Source of the DNA: Neospora caninum Liverpool | Taxonomy: Eukaryota; Apicomplexa; Conoidasida; Eucoccidiorida; Sarcocystidae | Assembly (NCBI RefSeq): GCF_000208865.1 | Contig: NC_018395.1 | Location: forward strand, 2,883,920-2,947,919 | Direction of reading: 5' to 3' | DNA: 64,000 nt | Shown: positions 48,547-62,400 of the stretch, one piece after another | Numbering within the stretch: position 1 is the first letter of the stretch | Layout: every line of letters starts with the position of its first letter | Program-made: the position numbers and the translations under genes | Notes under the pieces: model-generated | What the model was told of the DNA's origin: nothing | Database searches by the model: none | The model's input: only the letters and a program-made list of their open reading frames with translations

Positions 48547-51432
48547 GTGCGCAGCTCTTGTGCCAGAGACAGTAGCGACTTACCCAGAGGCTCTCTGTAT
48601 CGCACTGCATGCGCAGCTTTCCACGCGAATACGTCTTCTAGAACAGTTTCTTCATATCTGTTTATACATTTACGTGCGTCGCACTCTCCACATACATTGC
48701 GTGTCAAGAGACGGCCTGCCGCACTCTATATGCGGGCATATATTTATACCTATAAATGTATAGAGTGTGCAGGAATAGATGGATGCTCTTGCTCGTAGTT
48801 CTCTCCGTGCATCCCCTTCTCCTGTCTGCATCTTCCTTGCCTGGATGCCCAACTGTTAGGTACTGTCTCACCGCCGTGTCGCTCTCTCCCTTTCTCAAAG
48901 GCTGCGGCGGTCATTCCCCGCTCGACGGTCTCGTGCACGCCATCCTGCAGCCACCGCTTGGCTCCTGTCCGTTCCGCCCGTGCGAATGTCTCTGCGTCTG
49001 CACACCTCTCTATGCTTTTCTCAGCACTATCAACGCCACGCCTTCCTCCAGTGGCGATCTTTCGTTCTGCGCCAGAGACACTTCCGCGAAGGGGTGCGAG
49101 TCGCGCGCGTGGCGAGGGCCTTTCGGGCGTGGCGACAGGTGGTCCAGCGCACCAAGAACGACGACGCCAAGCGCGGCGCGGTCGCGGTGCTAAGCGAAAA
49201 GCGGATTCTGAAAGAGGCCTGGCAGGCTTGGCGCATGCGATGGAGACGGTACGTGCTCTTCCGCACGCAGTGTCGGAATCTCCAGGACTTGCGTCTCTTC
49301 CACCTCAAGGCTCTCGCTTTCCGGAGTTGGGGGCGTTTCCACTCCGCGCGGCAGCGCGAGACACAGCGCATCGCCGCCGTCAAGGCGCGGCACGCGGCGG
49401 TTCTTCAGCAGGCCGCGCTGAAGAGTTGGAAGGAGGCGTGGCACTTAAGGCGGCGCCGGCGAGCGATGGAGGAGGCAGCGGGACTTCTCCGCGAGAAGAC
49501 GCTCCTCGCAAAGGGTTTGCGAGGCCTGAAGCGCCAGCGAACCTCCTCCCGCACGCTTCGAGCAGCCGCCGCAGCCCTCAAACAGGAGCGGCTGGGTCTT
49601 TCCCTCGCTGTCTGGTGGCGCTGGGGGGCTCGCCGAGGCGCGTTTCAGGAACTGTGTGCGCTCCAGAGGGAGAAGGGCAGCCGTCGGAGACTGCAGCGAC
49701 TCTTTCGCGCATGGCGGCAGCTGTCCGAGTGCATGCAGAAGCGCAGAGACGCCGCGCGTCGCCTCGCAGCCGCGATCGACCGGGCGCGGCTTCGCCAGGG
49801 CCTCCGCGCTTGGCGCGCCATGAACATGCAGCAAACAAGGAGGGAAGACGCCGCGGATCGCCTCCAGCGAACCGTCAACGCTGTGCTGGTTAGGTCGGCC
49901 TGGGCCACGTGGGTTCGGGCCCAGACGCTCGCATGCAGGGAAGAGGAAATGAAGAAAAATATAGAGAGAAAAACCCTGCACAACTTCGTCAAACGGTGGC
50001 AGGCAGCCGCCACAGAACATGCAACTGTAAGTGGAAATGACAAGATACCAAGGACGGAGAGGACGCGGAAAGGGGTCAGACAGAGAAAGAGTGACGAGGG
50101 GGGAACGCGAAGCGGGAGAGGCAGAAGAGATGGAAATGCAAGGGATTCCAGGGCAGGTGTCGAGAAGCTAAACAGAATGGCGCGGAATCGATCTGGCGCT
50201 TGCTTGCGCATCTTGGTCCTGTCTTGATACAGTTTTTTTCTTGTTCACCTGATGGCCAGTGGCGGCTTTCCCCAGTTGTTTCACGTCCATGGAAGCTTGG
50301 TCTTCCGTGCTTCCGTTTCTCTCTCATTCGGCTTTTTGTTTCACCGCAATGGCTGTGCATCGCACTGAGCATGCGACAGAGCAGATCCTCGTTCTCCTTT
50401 CCGTCTTGCTTCAGTGACTCCTTCCCTTTCCCCCTGGCGATTTCTCAAGTGCGTTTCCCTGCATTCTTGTCTGTTGTGCCTCTCCCTACCTCACTCTCAT
50501 TCATGTGTCGCTCTTTAACGGTGTTCCGTTTTCTGGTTTCTCCCTTCCAGGTGCAGCTCCATCTTCGCGGGCAGTTGCTTTGCTCGCGCCTCTCGCGGCT
50601 GCTGCATCGGTGGCAGCGCCTGGCGACTCTCTCTCGGCTCGGCCTCCTTCAGAAATCTCGCTCGCGGCTTTTTCTCCTGCGGCGCTGCCAGCAGGCGTGG
50701 CTGACTCGCCTCGCTGAGAAAAACAAAGAGCGGCAGAAGGAGGCCCGCGCCGACTCCCTCTGCCGCGCCTTCCGCCTCCGCACCGTGCAAGGGTGTCTCC
50801 TCGCCTGGCGAGAAACCGCGACCGCGGTCGCGGCGCGGCGCCGGAAAGGAGACACCTTTCTGGCGCATCTCCAGCGGGCGCGCCTGGGTGAGGCCTGGGA
50901 GGCGTGGCGGAGCGGGGTTCAGCAGAAGCAAACGAAAAAGCGTCTGCTGCTGAGAGTCGCAGAGATTCAAGAAAAGTGTCTCGTGGCGCGCGTCCTCGTG
51001 GACTGGAGAGACGTGACGGATGACCTCCGCAAGGAAGAACTCGCGGCGCAGGAACGACGGCAGTCTCTCTTGCGCCGAGCAGTCGGAGCCTGGAAGATCT
51101 GGAGGCGCAGACGCGCCGAGAAGAAGGAAGTGGCGGACAGAGTCAGAGACGTGCTCAACCGGGAAGGCAGTGCAAAGCGAGAAGGCGAGAAACGACGAGG
51201 AAAGGAAACCCTTGCTGCCTGGTGAGGAGCCACGCGGGCAGTGTTTGAGGATGCCTAGGGGAAAGAGGAAATAGCAGAGGGGAGCACAAGGCACAGCATC
51301 GAATCATGACTCTCCGTGAGATCAGGAGAGCGGTACGAAGGAAAGGCAGAAAATCGAAGAAGCAGCTGGTGCTCTTCTCTCCACGCGCGTCCTCACCTCC
51401 AAACATTTGTAGCTGTTGAAACCTGTGTGCAT

Positions 51433-51484
<52 letters not shown>

Positions 51485-54400
51485 ACATATGCAAAGTTTC
51501 ATGGGTATGTCTATTTGTACCGTTCCTTGTCATTCTACCTGGAATTCTGCGTGAACCTCCACTCCCACCCTCTGTGTATACCCGCAAGCATACAGAAATA
51601 CACACAGACGTACCGACATATATGTATATATGTATATATGCATATATATGCATATGCATATTTACAGGCTTCTCAACGAACGAGTGTAGGGTTCTGTAGA
51701 TCGGTATGGCTAGGGCATCGGTCGAAGGTTTCCCGTAGAACTCGGCATCCGTGCATTTTCGTGTGTGTGTTCTGGACTTCCTTTCCGCTCTGCCATTTTT
51801 TTCCAGGCATGCATTGACGGTGAAAAGGGTGGAAGTGAGGTGTGCGTTTTCGCGTGTCGGAAGCGTCGCCGACAGCCTGTCGCTTCGCCGCGGGTTCGCC
51901 GCCTGGCGCCTTTGGGCTCGCCAGCTCGCGTGCCTTTCGCGGGCCACATCGCGCCTCGCCAGCTGGAGAAGAAACTGTCTCCTGAGGGTATCTTTCGAGG
52001 CGCTTCAAGAGCATCGTGAGCGCGTGAAGGAAATGGAGGTGAGCGGACCTAGGAGGCGCGGATGCCTTCTTTTACGCGAGGTCGAGACTCCGACTTCTGG
52101 CCAGAGAAAACGCGTTCAGCGAACGAGGGGAGCAATCATGGCATTCCCGCGTCACCTGCAGAGTTTTCCCCACAGTCCTGCCGTGGCGACTGACACTCTA
52201 TCCGCTCAATTCCACAAACGCCGTCGTCTCTCTGTGCCTAGGTTTCCACGTCTTGAGTTGTGCCTGTAGTTAACTCTCTCCCCCGATATAAATATATATG
52301 AAATGGTGTGATCTGTCTAGGCATCTCCCGACATCCGACTCCGTTTCGGCCTCTCCTGCTGCTTATAATTATATCTTTATATACACGTACGAATTTCCTG
52401 TAATGCAAATCGCTGGTATTTCACCGTGTAACTGGAGATGCACATTTTCCAACCTTCCGTTTCGAAACGCAGACGAAGAAGAAGAAACGCGCCAGGCGGC
52501 GCGCGCGGCTGTGGCAGCGAGGAGGCGCCTCTCCCCGCCTGCGTCGAGATGTGCCCGCGCTCGCCTGAAACTCAGAATCGTGCCTGAGTGAACTGTGGCG
52601 GGCTGTGGACGCATGCAACCTTTCGAGAACCATTTTGCGCCGCATGCGTCGACTCAACTGCCCTCCCTCAGGCTTTATCACATGCACGCAGCTGCTCGGG
52701 TTAGCGGTGTGTCCCGTCGCTCCATGGTGAACGATTGCCTTCTTTGCTGCGTTCTGGTTGGCGAGCCTTTGTGCACCCGTCCTCGCTTTCTTGCTTCACG
52801 CCGTTCCGCTTCCGCGTGGCCTCGGCTGCTTGTCTCTGTATTTTCGCCTCAGCTCGCGAGTCTGTCTCACTTCTCCATCCTTCGGCAGCAGACGCGCCGC
52901 TTGGTGTTTCTCTCCTGGCGATCACGCTTTCTCGCCTTGCGGCGCGAGGCCGAGGTCGCAGCGCGAAGACGCCACGACGCGGTGAAGGCCGAGACGCATG
53001 CGGCCCTGGCCTGCAAGAGGAAATGTTTTCTCTCCTGGCTGAAGGCGCTGGCGGCGAAGCTAGAGCTGAGGCAAAGAATCTTCGTGCTGCTGAAGAAGCG
53101 CAGAGAAGCCCTCGAGTCGAAGGTTCTGCGCGGCTGGCGAAAGCTCGTGAAGAAAAAGGAAGACCTGAGAGAAAGTTTAGGTGAGACTCTTGGAGAGGCA
53201 CGCCAGAGAAACCAAACCCCGACGCTGGGGGGTCGCTTGGCGCGCGGCGCTGTCAGCGTTCAGAGAGAGCCGTTTCCTGTTTGCCTCGTAGAAACGAACA
53301 ACAGCAAGCTTCTGATACTTTTTCGACTTGCCTCGGGAGGTTCGCAGAGGAAACCCCGTCGGTCCCTACGCTGCAACACGGCAGTGTGCAGTGCAAGTTG
53401 TTTCGCCAAAGCGAGGTATCCAAAAGACAAGAAACACACAGTTTTTCGAGCCTGCATTTCCTTCTTCCCTGTCTCTTCATGCGATGGTGTGGGCAGAACT
53501 GTTTTCTGGGTGCCGGCGGTCGCAGTGTCTCCGCCGCGTTTTCTCGGCGCTCTTCGCGACGGTGTCGCGGCAGCGTCTGGTCCGCGCGCGCTTCCTTTTC
53601 TTTCTCGGTCTCCTGTCTCCTTCCCCGGACTTCTCCGTCTCTTCAACTCCACCCTCGCCCTCCACGCGCTCGCTCCTGCTCCCTCTGTCTCCGCTCGCGG
53701 CCGAGGAAGAAGCCTCTCTCCGTCTCCTGTGGGGCTCCGCGCTCCCTGCGCCGCAAGTCGTCTCCGCGGCGTCTCCGTGTCCGCGGCGCACTGGCGACGC
53801 CCATACTCCCGACGGTGACGAGGAGAGCGCGACAGCAGATCGGGAGAAAAGGCGCGAATCGCCCAACGTGCTGGCGGCACTCCCTCTAGTGCCTCGCCTC
53901 ATTGTGTGGTCTGCGCAGCCCCACATGCTGCATCTGCTTCTTCTCCAGCCGGGGATTGCCGACACCCTCGCGAGGCAGGCGGCCGCTCGCAGCGGAGAGC
54001 CTGTCTTCGCGCGTCTTCCGGCGGCGCGAGCGCGGAGACAGACACGCGAGGGCGAGAGGCCTCATCAGCGTTTCCCGCTCTTTCTGGATGAAGCAGCGGC
54101 ACGCGGCAGATGCAGCGGGTCGGCGGTGTGGGGTGAAGAGACACTGGATGGAAGCGGCGGAGACAGGGCCTTTCCTGGTTGGGCCCTTCCGTCTGGGTCA
54201 AGGCCCGCGTCCAGCTGGGGCGGCCTCACGCCGTCCACGTGCACCCCACACACGACTCGCACGAATCTGTCAGTTCCCCTCTCAGGGTACGGTCGAGCGG
54301 TGCCGTCGGGCGCCAGGACCCGGGAAGCAGAGCAGGACGACAGCGCGTCGCTGTTCACCGCGAGTTCGCATTTCCGAACCCACAGTGCGTCCCCGTTCCA

Positions 54401-55721
54401 TTCGGACGGCAGACAGGAGGCGGTGCGCGGCCGGAGACACCGCAGCGAGACGAAGGGGCGAGAAGAGACAGACGCCGGCGAGGACTTGCTCCTGGCCGAC
54501 AAAAAGAGCAGCGAGAGCCTCGAGAGGCTGCTGCGCTGTTTCTCCACGGCGGCAAGAAGGGGACCGGGGTTGGCCGAGCACGAAGCTGAAATGGAAGAGG
54601 ACGCGTACGCTGTCAGCGTCAGTTGTGTGCGTCCGCAGAACGACCTGCAGGCGCTGCTTCTTGCTCAGGTCAACCGGCCGTTGGAGCGAAAGTCGCATCG
54701 CGTCGCGTCGCTCTTTCTGCCGTCGACTCCGCCGGTGCCCGGGGCTGTCTCTGACGGTTTGGACAGTTCGCAGGAGACCGTGGAGAGCGCGCAGAGTGAG
54801 GGGAGCGTCGGGGGGCTGTCTGGACACTCGGAGGAAAGGCGCGCGCCTGCTTCTCCGAGCAAGAACTGGCGCGAAGAGATCCCCGTCGACCTCCTTGCCT
54901 CTGCCTGGAAGTTCGTGCGTCTCCTCCAGGCCGCGCTGCGGGCTTGGAGCCTGCGGGCGCGGAGCCGCAAGGCTCGCTGCCTCCGCGAGGCCGGCTTGGT
55001 TGCGGCCTTTGGAGCCAGGAGCCGCGCACGGCTGCTGCGGGTCTGTTGGAACCTCTGGCGAGGCGCGAACGCGCAGCTCGAAGAGCAGACCCGACAGACG
55101 ACGCGGCGCGTCGCCTGCGGAGTCCAACGCAGGGTGCTGCGTGCCTGGCACGTATGCGCGACTGTCGAGGCGAGCGTGGCGATGCGCGCAAAGGCGTTTG
55201 CGGATGCCGCACTTCGAATCAAAGCGAAAGCGCGGCTCGAGGCCTGGCGGGAAATCGCGGCGAAGAGAAGGCAGGAACGCGAACAAGTGGAGGCGTGGCG
55301 ACAGCGCCGAGACCTCGACAGAAAGAAGGAACTGTTCACCCTCTGGACGCACTTGGCGGCAGTCAACCGGGCGGGAGCTCAGCTGTATGTACACCGGAAG
55401 GAGGCGACGCTCTCCCGCGTGTTTGCCACGTGGAAAAGGGAAACGCTGAGGAGCCAAGCGATCAACAAAATACAGATGATCTTCTCGCGTCCCGGCCTTT
55501 TCCTCGGGTTTTCACAGCTTCGCATTTGGAGCCTGATGCGGGCCTGCAGCCTCCGCCTCGCGGGCCACTGTCTCGACAGCTGGAAGCAACACACGCAAAG
55601 GCGCAAACGCCTCGCCGAGCTCCTCGTCTACATCCAGACGCTAAACAAGGTAACGCATCCGATGACCACGCTTCCTTTAAGGATACTGCGCGACTGCAAA
55701 ATACGCTTTCGTCTACCTGTG

Positions 55722-55763
<42 letters not shown>

Positions 55764-56435
55764 CATAAGGATGTGCGCATGGCTCTTTCCGTCTCTAAGA
55801 GTTTATCTACGCAAAGCCCACGGTTTTCGTTTCAGCGGGACCCGTCTTCATCGGCTTCAACTCTCAGTGCCTTTATACGTTTATATACAAACCTTGATCT
55901 GTGTTGTGTCCTTTCTGCTGCGTGTGTTGCAGGTGTCTCGTCTTCAGCAGCATTTTTCGGCCTGGCTCCTGGTCCAGCAGAGACGGCGGCGGCTGTTGCT
56001 TCTGCAGCGGACGGCGGAGGCAGCTGCGTTCCTGCTGCCTCTTCACCGCGTCTTCTCGCGTTGGCGAGCGGCTGCCGTGGAGCGACAGGCCGACAGAGAC
56101 CGCCGGCTCCACCAGTTCGTGGCTCAGCGGCGGGCGCCTTTCCAGCCAGACGCGGGGTCTCTCGGAAGAAGCCGAGACGCGGGCGGAGACAGTCGCGTGC
56201 CGGAGAGCCGCTACGCATATTGGGCCCGATGGCGAGTCGAGGAAACGTGGCAAATCTGGAGGCGACGGTTCAGGCTCAGGACGCTCCTGAGACGGCAGGC
56301 CACGCGATGTGCCCGTTCCTGTTTTGCCGCCCTTCGACAAGTGAGAGCAAACGGAAAAGCGCTTCTGGGCAGATACCAGGGATGCTGGGTGCGGAAATCT
56401 AAAACCCTAACTCGTCGCTTCCTGTTTAGTGCCCT

Positions 56436-56471
<36 letters not shown>

Positions 56472-59400
56472 ATAAGAGTATAAATATATATCTGCATATA
56501 TGTGCACATACGTGCATGTATGTCTGTGTCTTGGCGTGGTGTGTGTGTGTTTTTGGTGTGTGTGTGTGTGTCTGTCCCTCCTTTCCTTCGCCGTTCGTTC
56601 CCCTCTCTCGTTCTCTCGCATGCGTCCCTGTTCGAGTGCATCGTCTTCGTCTACAGGCCGTGGAGCGCCGTCGGGCCTTTGAGGCTTTTGAGCACCAGCG
56701 CCGCCGCCATCTTCTCCAGCGCGCGACTGTGGCGTGGCAAGTGTATGTACAGCGGCGCCTCTTGAAGCAGCAGCGGATGGCGCACGCCATTGAGAGGTGA
56801 GAGTCGGGGAACCAAAGCGGAAACGCTTAAAGGAGAGAACCACGAGCTGCCAGGGCCAGAAGAAGGTTCGGCTCACTTTACCCTCTTGATCGCGGTCTAC
56901 TCACATGCTTTGTTGGAGATTGAGAGGCTGTAGAGAGACAGGCACACATCTCAGGCTCCAGCGCATCGAGCGACTGGTTTATCTAATCTCGCTGGCATGA
57001 CTGTTCTCCCTTGTTTTTCTCTTTCATTTTAACTTCAGATATAATTTGCACACGCTTCGCCAAACCTTCGGCAGGTACCGCTGGATCCTTCAGCGCCTCC
57101 AATGGGAGCGCGGCGTCATCGAAGTCTCGCAAGCCAAAGCAAATCGCCGCATCTGCCGTAAAGCCCTCCAGGTGAGGAGACCAGGAAATAAAAACGTTTT
57201 CGTGAAAGATATCCATGGCAATGCGGTGCGCTTCTTGTCTTCTCTCGCTGCCACGGGGTGTCTGTCGTCTGGTCGGAGGCTGGCGACGGTCGAAGAAGTG
57301 AAGCGAGCCTCCCCAACTCTCTCGGTGAAAGCGGGGAACTGCCAGGTCCGCCGTACGCTTCCGGTTTTTCCTCCTCGCTCTCTGGACAGATTGGCACATC
57401 TGCACGTAACCCTGTGCGAGTCTCTGGAATCGAAACAAGCATTCGTTATTCTCCTCACGGCCGCTCTTCCTGATCCTTCTCCTCGTCTCGGCGTGGTCAG
57501 GCGCCCCCTGCGCGCATCCCTGCATGTCTCTCTTCTTTATCTTTCTCTGCCTTGTTCCGGTTGTCTTAGGTCTTCATTGTCTCTGTTTCCTGTATATCGT
57601 TCTGTGCCTGCCGTGTCCGGTTTGCCTTTTTCTCGGCCTCTTGCTTTCTCAGGCTCTCTACGCGTACGCGGAATCACGGGTCTCGGAGCGGCAGCGGTTG
57701 GACGACTTTCACGCTGCTCGTGCGTCGCGTCTTCTTCGCCAGCACGTGCAGCAGTGGATTTTCCTGTACCGCGCGACTCGCCACTCTGCCGCGCTTCTCT
57801 GCAAAACGTCCTTCCTTCTCTGGCGGCAGGCCTACAGGCGCAGTCGCGGGGCACAGCTACTCCTCGCCGTGCAGGCGCAAATAGACGAGAAGCAGATGCG
57901 GCGCGGCCTCGCATCCTTGAAAGAAGAGAGCGACGCCTTCGAGGAAATGCGGGCCCTCGGGGAGGAAACACCCTGGCTAAAGGAAGCCCTCGAGGCGAAA
58001 ATCGGGTAAGCGACACAGGAAGCACGCCCAAGGCCGGAAAAGACAGAAGCCAGGCTGGGGGAAACGGTTCGAGAAACGAACACCCGAGGACGCACAGAGG
58101 ACAACAGAGAGAAAGAGAGGAACGAGAGGGAAGGACTGGGATCGGGGAGTTGCCGGGAGAGAAAGGTGGTGGAAGGCACCAGAGACGCTCTTCCCGTGGT
58201 GTTCGCAGAAGCCCAAACTGAAAACAAAACGAGAGCTGCCGCGCGAGTGGCAGAGAAGGCTGAGGCAAGAGACGTGGCAGAATGCGAACGCCGGAGAGGG
58301 ACAAAGCTTCAAGCGGTCTAGAAAAGGAATGCTGAAGCGAAAGGGAGACATCAGAAGACATAGGCATGGTCACGCACGACCAGGCCTGAAGCTAGGTACA
58401 TGTTATCAGTCTCGTTTCGTGGCGGATTCTAATTTGCGATTTCCTCTCGTTTTTGTGGCGTGAGCTTCTCAGCGCTGCACGTGACTCCCTCGTCTTCGCT
58501 TTGTCGTCGCTCCGGACCTTTGCGGCGCACCGCGTCTCCCGCCGGCGTCAAGCCCGGTTGCTTGCGGCCGCGTTGGGCGCCTGGGCCCGTCTCCAGGAGA
58601 CGGAGGGCCCAAGGCGCCGCCTCCGACCGTGTCTCCTTCACTGGCGTGGAGCCCTACAGTACCGACTCCACCTGCAGGCTGCTGAAGAGGCCCTGCGTCG
58701 CCACGTCGAGTTCCGCCGCCAGCGCCAGGTGTGGGGCGAATGGAGACACTTGCAGCGCGAAGAGGTGCGCGGGCGGGAACTGCTCGGCCTCGCCGAGACT
58801 ACCAAGAAAGTCTGGGCCCTGGAAAAGGGCCTTCTTCTGCTCCACGAGCACCGGCTCCAGAGAGAGTGGATGGCATGGTGTACCTACAGGGCGGAGGTGT
58901 TCATCACGGAGCAAAGACAAGAGACGGTGAGGCGGAGCCGGCAGCCGATGAACGCGCCAAGTCGAACAACGAGAGAGGCGAAAAACCGGAAGGGAAGCAA
59001 AAGCTGTCAGAGAAGCAAAGGAGGAACAGAGAAAGACACAGTGACAGCCAGTGGCCAGACGGGGCTACGGCTCACGGAGAGGAAGCAAAGAGACACGATC
59101 ACAACGGAGTGAGGAAGCAAAAGCCGCGTAGATCCTCGAAACGAATGTGGCACAGTGTGAGCTTCACTCCGACGCCGCCTGTCTCTCTCTGGGGCCTCCC
59201 TGCTCTGCAATGTGTGTTCCTCCTCTGTTTGCCAATATTTCCTCTCCACCCCTCTGTCTGTCTCTCCGCTCGCCTTCCAAGTCGCTCGACGCGTTTCCTG
59301 GATGTCTACCGGGAGGCGCTGCGCCCTGTCTCTGCACTCGGCAACCCTATTCGCTTCCTCGCTCCTCTCGTCCGCTTGCGCCTTCTTCGCCAATCGTGCT

Positions 59401-62400
59401 GTGGCCCAGCCTCTGTCTCCTTTTTCGCCTCGCAGGCCCGCGTCTGTGCCCGTGGCTGGCACTTGTGGGCTGTGGCGCGGGGCGAGCTGCGTCGGCGCGG
59501 CGCGGCGGCGGAGGAAGTCTCGCGTCGCTCCGCCTTGTCAATGGCGTTCAACGCGCTGCGACGTCTGTACACGCGGCGGACGACGCTGCGTCACACGGGC
59601 GAGTTTCTCGTCGACAAAACGGAACGAAACACCCTGCGAACGGCGTGGCGAGGCTGGAGGAAAGTGCTGATGGACCTTCTGGCCCTCAAGCCCCGCCTCG
59701 AGGCCCTCCTCGCCCGCCAGGCTTTTCAGCGTGTGTGTAAGTTCTCCACAGACCTGGAACGGCTTTTGAGGAAGGTGGGAGACTTTATCGCGGCGCCAGA
59801 GCAGCCAACGAAAAGGGTTGGGAGGCTCTCTCGGCTTTCTGCGAAAAGAGAGACAAGTCGCGAGACAGTGACACGGAACTGAAGCAAAACACGTGTGGCC
59901 GCTCGCGAGAGGATTCATACTCAAAGACAACGCGTTACGTCTGCGTCGACGTAGAGACATTTGAACACATACAGAGATACATCGATATAGATATATCCAT
60001 CGATGGGTGTGGATGCATGCCTATGAGTGTGATTTCACCGGAAGAGGTTCGATGAATCCGTTGTTGTTTCTCCTCGCATTCTCGAGTTTTCTTGGGGAGG
60101 GAATCGCGCACGGCGGCTCGAGGGAAGGTTATCTCTTTCGAACCGGATTTGCAGTTGGATGCCCGTCGTAACTCTCTTTTTTGTTGTCGCTGCGTTTTCG
60201 TGGGCGCTCCGCCGACCCATCGATTCTCCTTTGCTTGTGCTTTCTCTCCTTTTGTCGCCTCCCTTTTCCCTCTGTTCTTCATCTGCTCTTCAACCGCGTC
60301 TGTCTCCACTGTCCTCTCGTTAGGTCTCGCCTGGTCCGGCTGGCGCACATGGCACCTGACGCGCGAGGAACGCCGCCAGCGCCTCGCGCCGCTCACCGAG
60401 AAGGCCCGCGCTGTCCGAGGTTTTCGGCTTATTTTCGGGTGCTTCCATGGCTGGGCGGAGCTCGCGGAGGAGCGGTGGAAGCACTGGCTGCAGAAGGAAG
60501 GCCTCGTGGAGAAACGCGTGGAGCGGCGACTGAAGAAGGAGACCTTTCGAGCCTGGCTCATGTGCGCGAGAGAAATCCACTTCGTCAGAAGGTGGGGAAA
60601 CCGAGTCGACGGTGGGAGGCAAAAGGGAGACACGCACGAGCAAGAAGCCAAAGGACAGGGGGGAGAAGAAAGGCAGCCACCTGTGTCTTCACTCTCCTCT
60701 GCAGTCGCCTACGTGTGTGCAAACAGTCGCATCTCTGCACATCTATTTATGTGCACATATGTATATATACAGATATATATATATATATATGTACACATGT
60801 TCATTTATACATGCACATATTCATTTACAGATGCACATATACATAGATAGATACATAATGTGAACAGCGCACACTCACGCGCGGTCGTTACTTGCAGCTC
60901 GATTTCTGGGAAAAGGCGGAATGGTAGGATTGGGGGAAAGGCCCGAGTGGGGCCAAGGCTTCCGAGGGACAGGAGAGAGTGTCGACATCTGTCTCTCACG
61001 ATGGGGGAAGGTGGGGACAGGCGCGTTCCGCTCGCTGTGGTGACACGAACTGTGTGTTGACAGAGACTGGATTTGTTTTCCATCTTTTCTCTTGTCTTTT
61101 TCAACTTCCAGCACCAAGGCAGCCGCCGCTAACGCCGCAGCGTTGGCGGTGGCGGGTCCGCGCGTGCGCGCGCTTTCTTCGCCTTCGGGGCCTGTGAGGC
61201 GCCGTCGGAGTCGCTCCCCACCCCGAGACGAGATCTCGCCGCTCTCGTCTCCGTCTACTGCTTCTCGCCGGAGCTCGCATGCAGAGCGCCGCACGCACGC
61301 GACGAAAAGCCGAGACTTGCTGGCTTCTTCCCTCTCTCTCTCGGGGTCGCAGCTCCTCGCCCGAGCCTCTGAGGAATCGGGGCCCGAAGCAGACGAGCAC
61401 AGGCACTCTGAAGAAAGCGAGGAAGGGGCGACGCCCAGACCACCGCTGAGACGCGGGCCTTCCCAGGCTTCTTTGTCTCCTCGCCGCGAACGGCTTGGCG
61501 ATCCAGGCGCCCGCAGGCAGGGAAGAATCGTCGGCGCGTCGGGAAACGACGGGAATGGCGACGTTCGACGGCTGGTCCGGTCCTACGCAGGCCGGTCGCG
61601 GAGTGACTCGGAGAATGCCGAGTCGGAAGTCGAGAGAACGCTGCGCCGGAGAAGCGCGAGCTCGGCAGTCTACGAGACACGGCGAGGAGAAAGCCGTTTC
61701 CGGGAGCGAAACGCGAGGCACGTTGAACGAGAAGCCGGCCGCGATTTCAAAGGTGAAAGCCGCAGGGGAAAGGGCGGAAGAGACCCAGGCGGACGCGGAA
61801 CGCCCCAACGAAGGCCCGAAGCTCCGTTGGGAGCTGGCCGAAGCACGCCAAGTGGCAACCGTGGCGTCGCCGTGTCATTCTCACTCGCCTCTTCCTCGCA
61901 TCAAGGTGGTCCGAATGCAGGGACACCGCGAGTGCGTTCTCGCGTTTCGACGTCCTTGTCGGCGTCGTCCTTGTCCGCGTCGTCGCCATCGCCCACGAGC
62001 CGACGCCCCCATGCAATGGAGAGAGCCGCAGGCGGGTCTTCTTCTCCGTCCTCCGCGAGCCTTCTGCGCGCCCCGCCCAGGCAGCTGCGTCTCCGGGACC
62101 TTCTCTCTGACTCCTCTTCGTCTTCTCTGGCGTCTCGGCAGCAGCGCGTCTCTGCGCAGCCACGGGCGTTGCCAGGCCTGGCGTCTCCGGGAGATCTGAC
62201 TGCGGTCGCGGTGTCTCTCCTGGACGGGTTGTCTCGCTCGCGTTCCTCGCTCGCCGAGGCAGCTCGCGCGCTTCTTCTGCGGAGTGGGCGAGACGCGCGG
62301 CTCCTGCGGTCACGTTCGTCTTCGGACGAAAGGCGAGGCGAGGGGTCGGCAGCCTCGGGGAGATCTTCGTCTCTTCCGGGTTCAGGGAGCGGCCCTTCCA

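Larger units (their letters stand above)
49025..60591 (+). other. SFI1 repeat exons with TA-rich introns
   Basis: Twelve exons, nearly all repeat-bearing. Exon 49025-50026 alone has about ten Trp-centred repeats spaced roughly 25-35 residues. Exon 53497-55649 is unusual: about 420 residues of Ser/Arg/Glu-rich sequence precede its seven repeats. Every donor/acceptor pair restores frame (phases 0,0,2,0,1,0,0,2,0,2,0,1,2). The introns 51222-51806, 55650-55932, 56341-56656 and 60592-61111 contain (TA)n runs. Confidence 0.85.

Noticed and set aside
52471..52591. Possible small SFI1-like exon (Lys/Arg-rich) between 52038 and 52853
   Set aside because: The 52038/52853 join already keeps phase 0, and no convincing donor closes this segment.
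53902..55449. A 515-codon open frame on the plus strand, +1 relative to the SFI1-like exon
   Set aside because: It overlaps the repeat-bearing frame and has no domain character; Arg-rich shadow of GC-rich coding sequence.
56401..56410. A telomere-like AACCCTAA motif
   Set aside because: Single copy inside an intron; no array.
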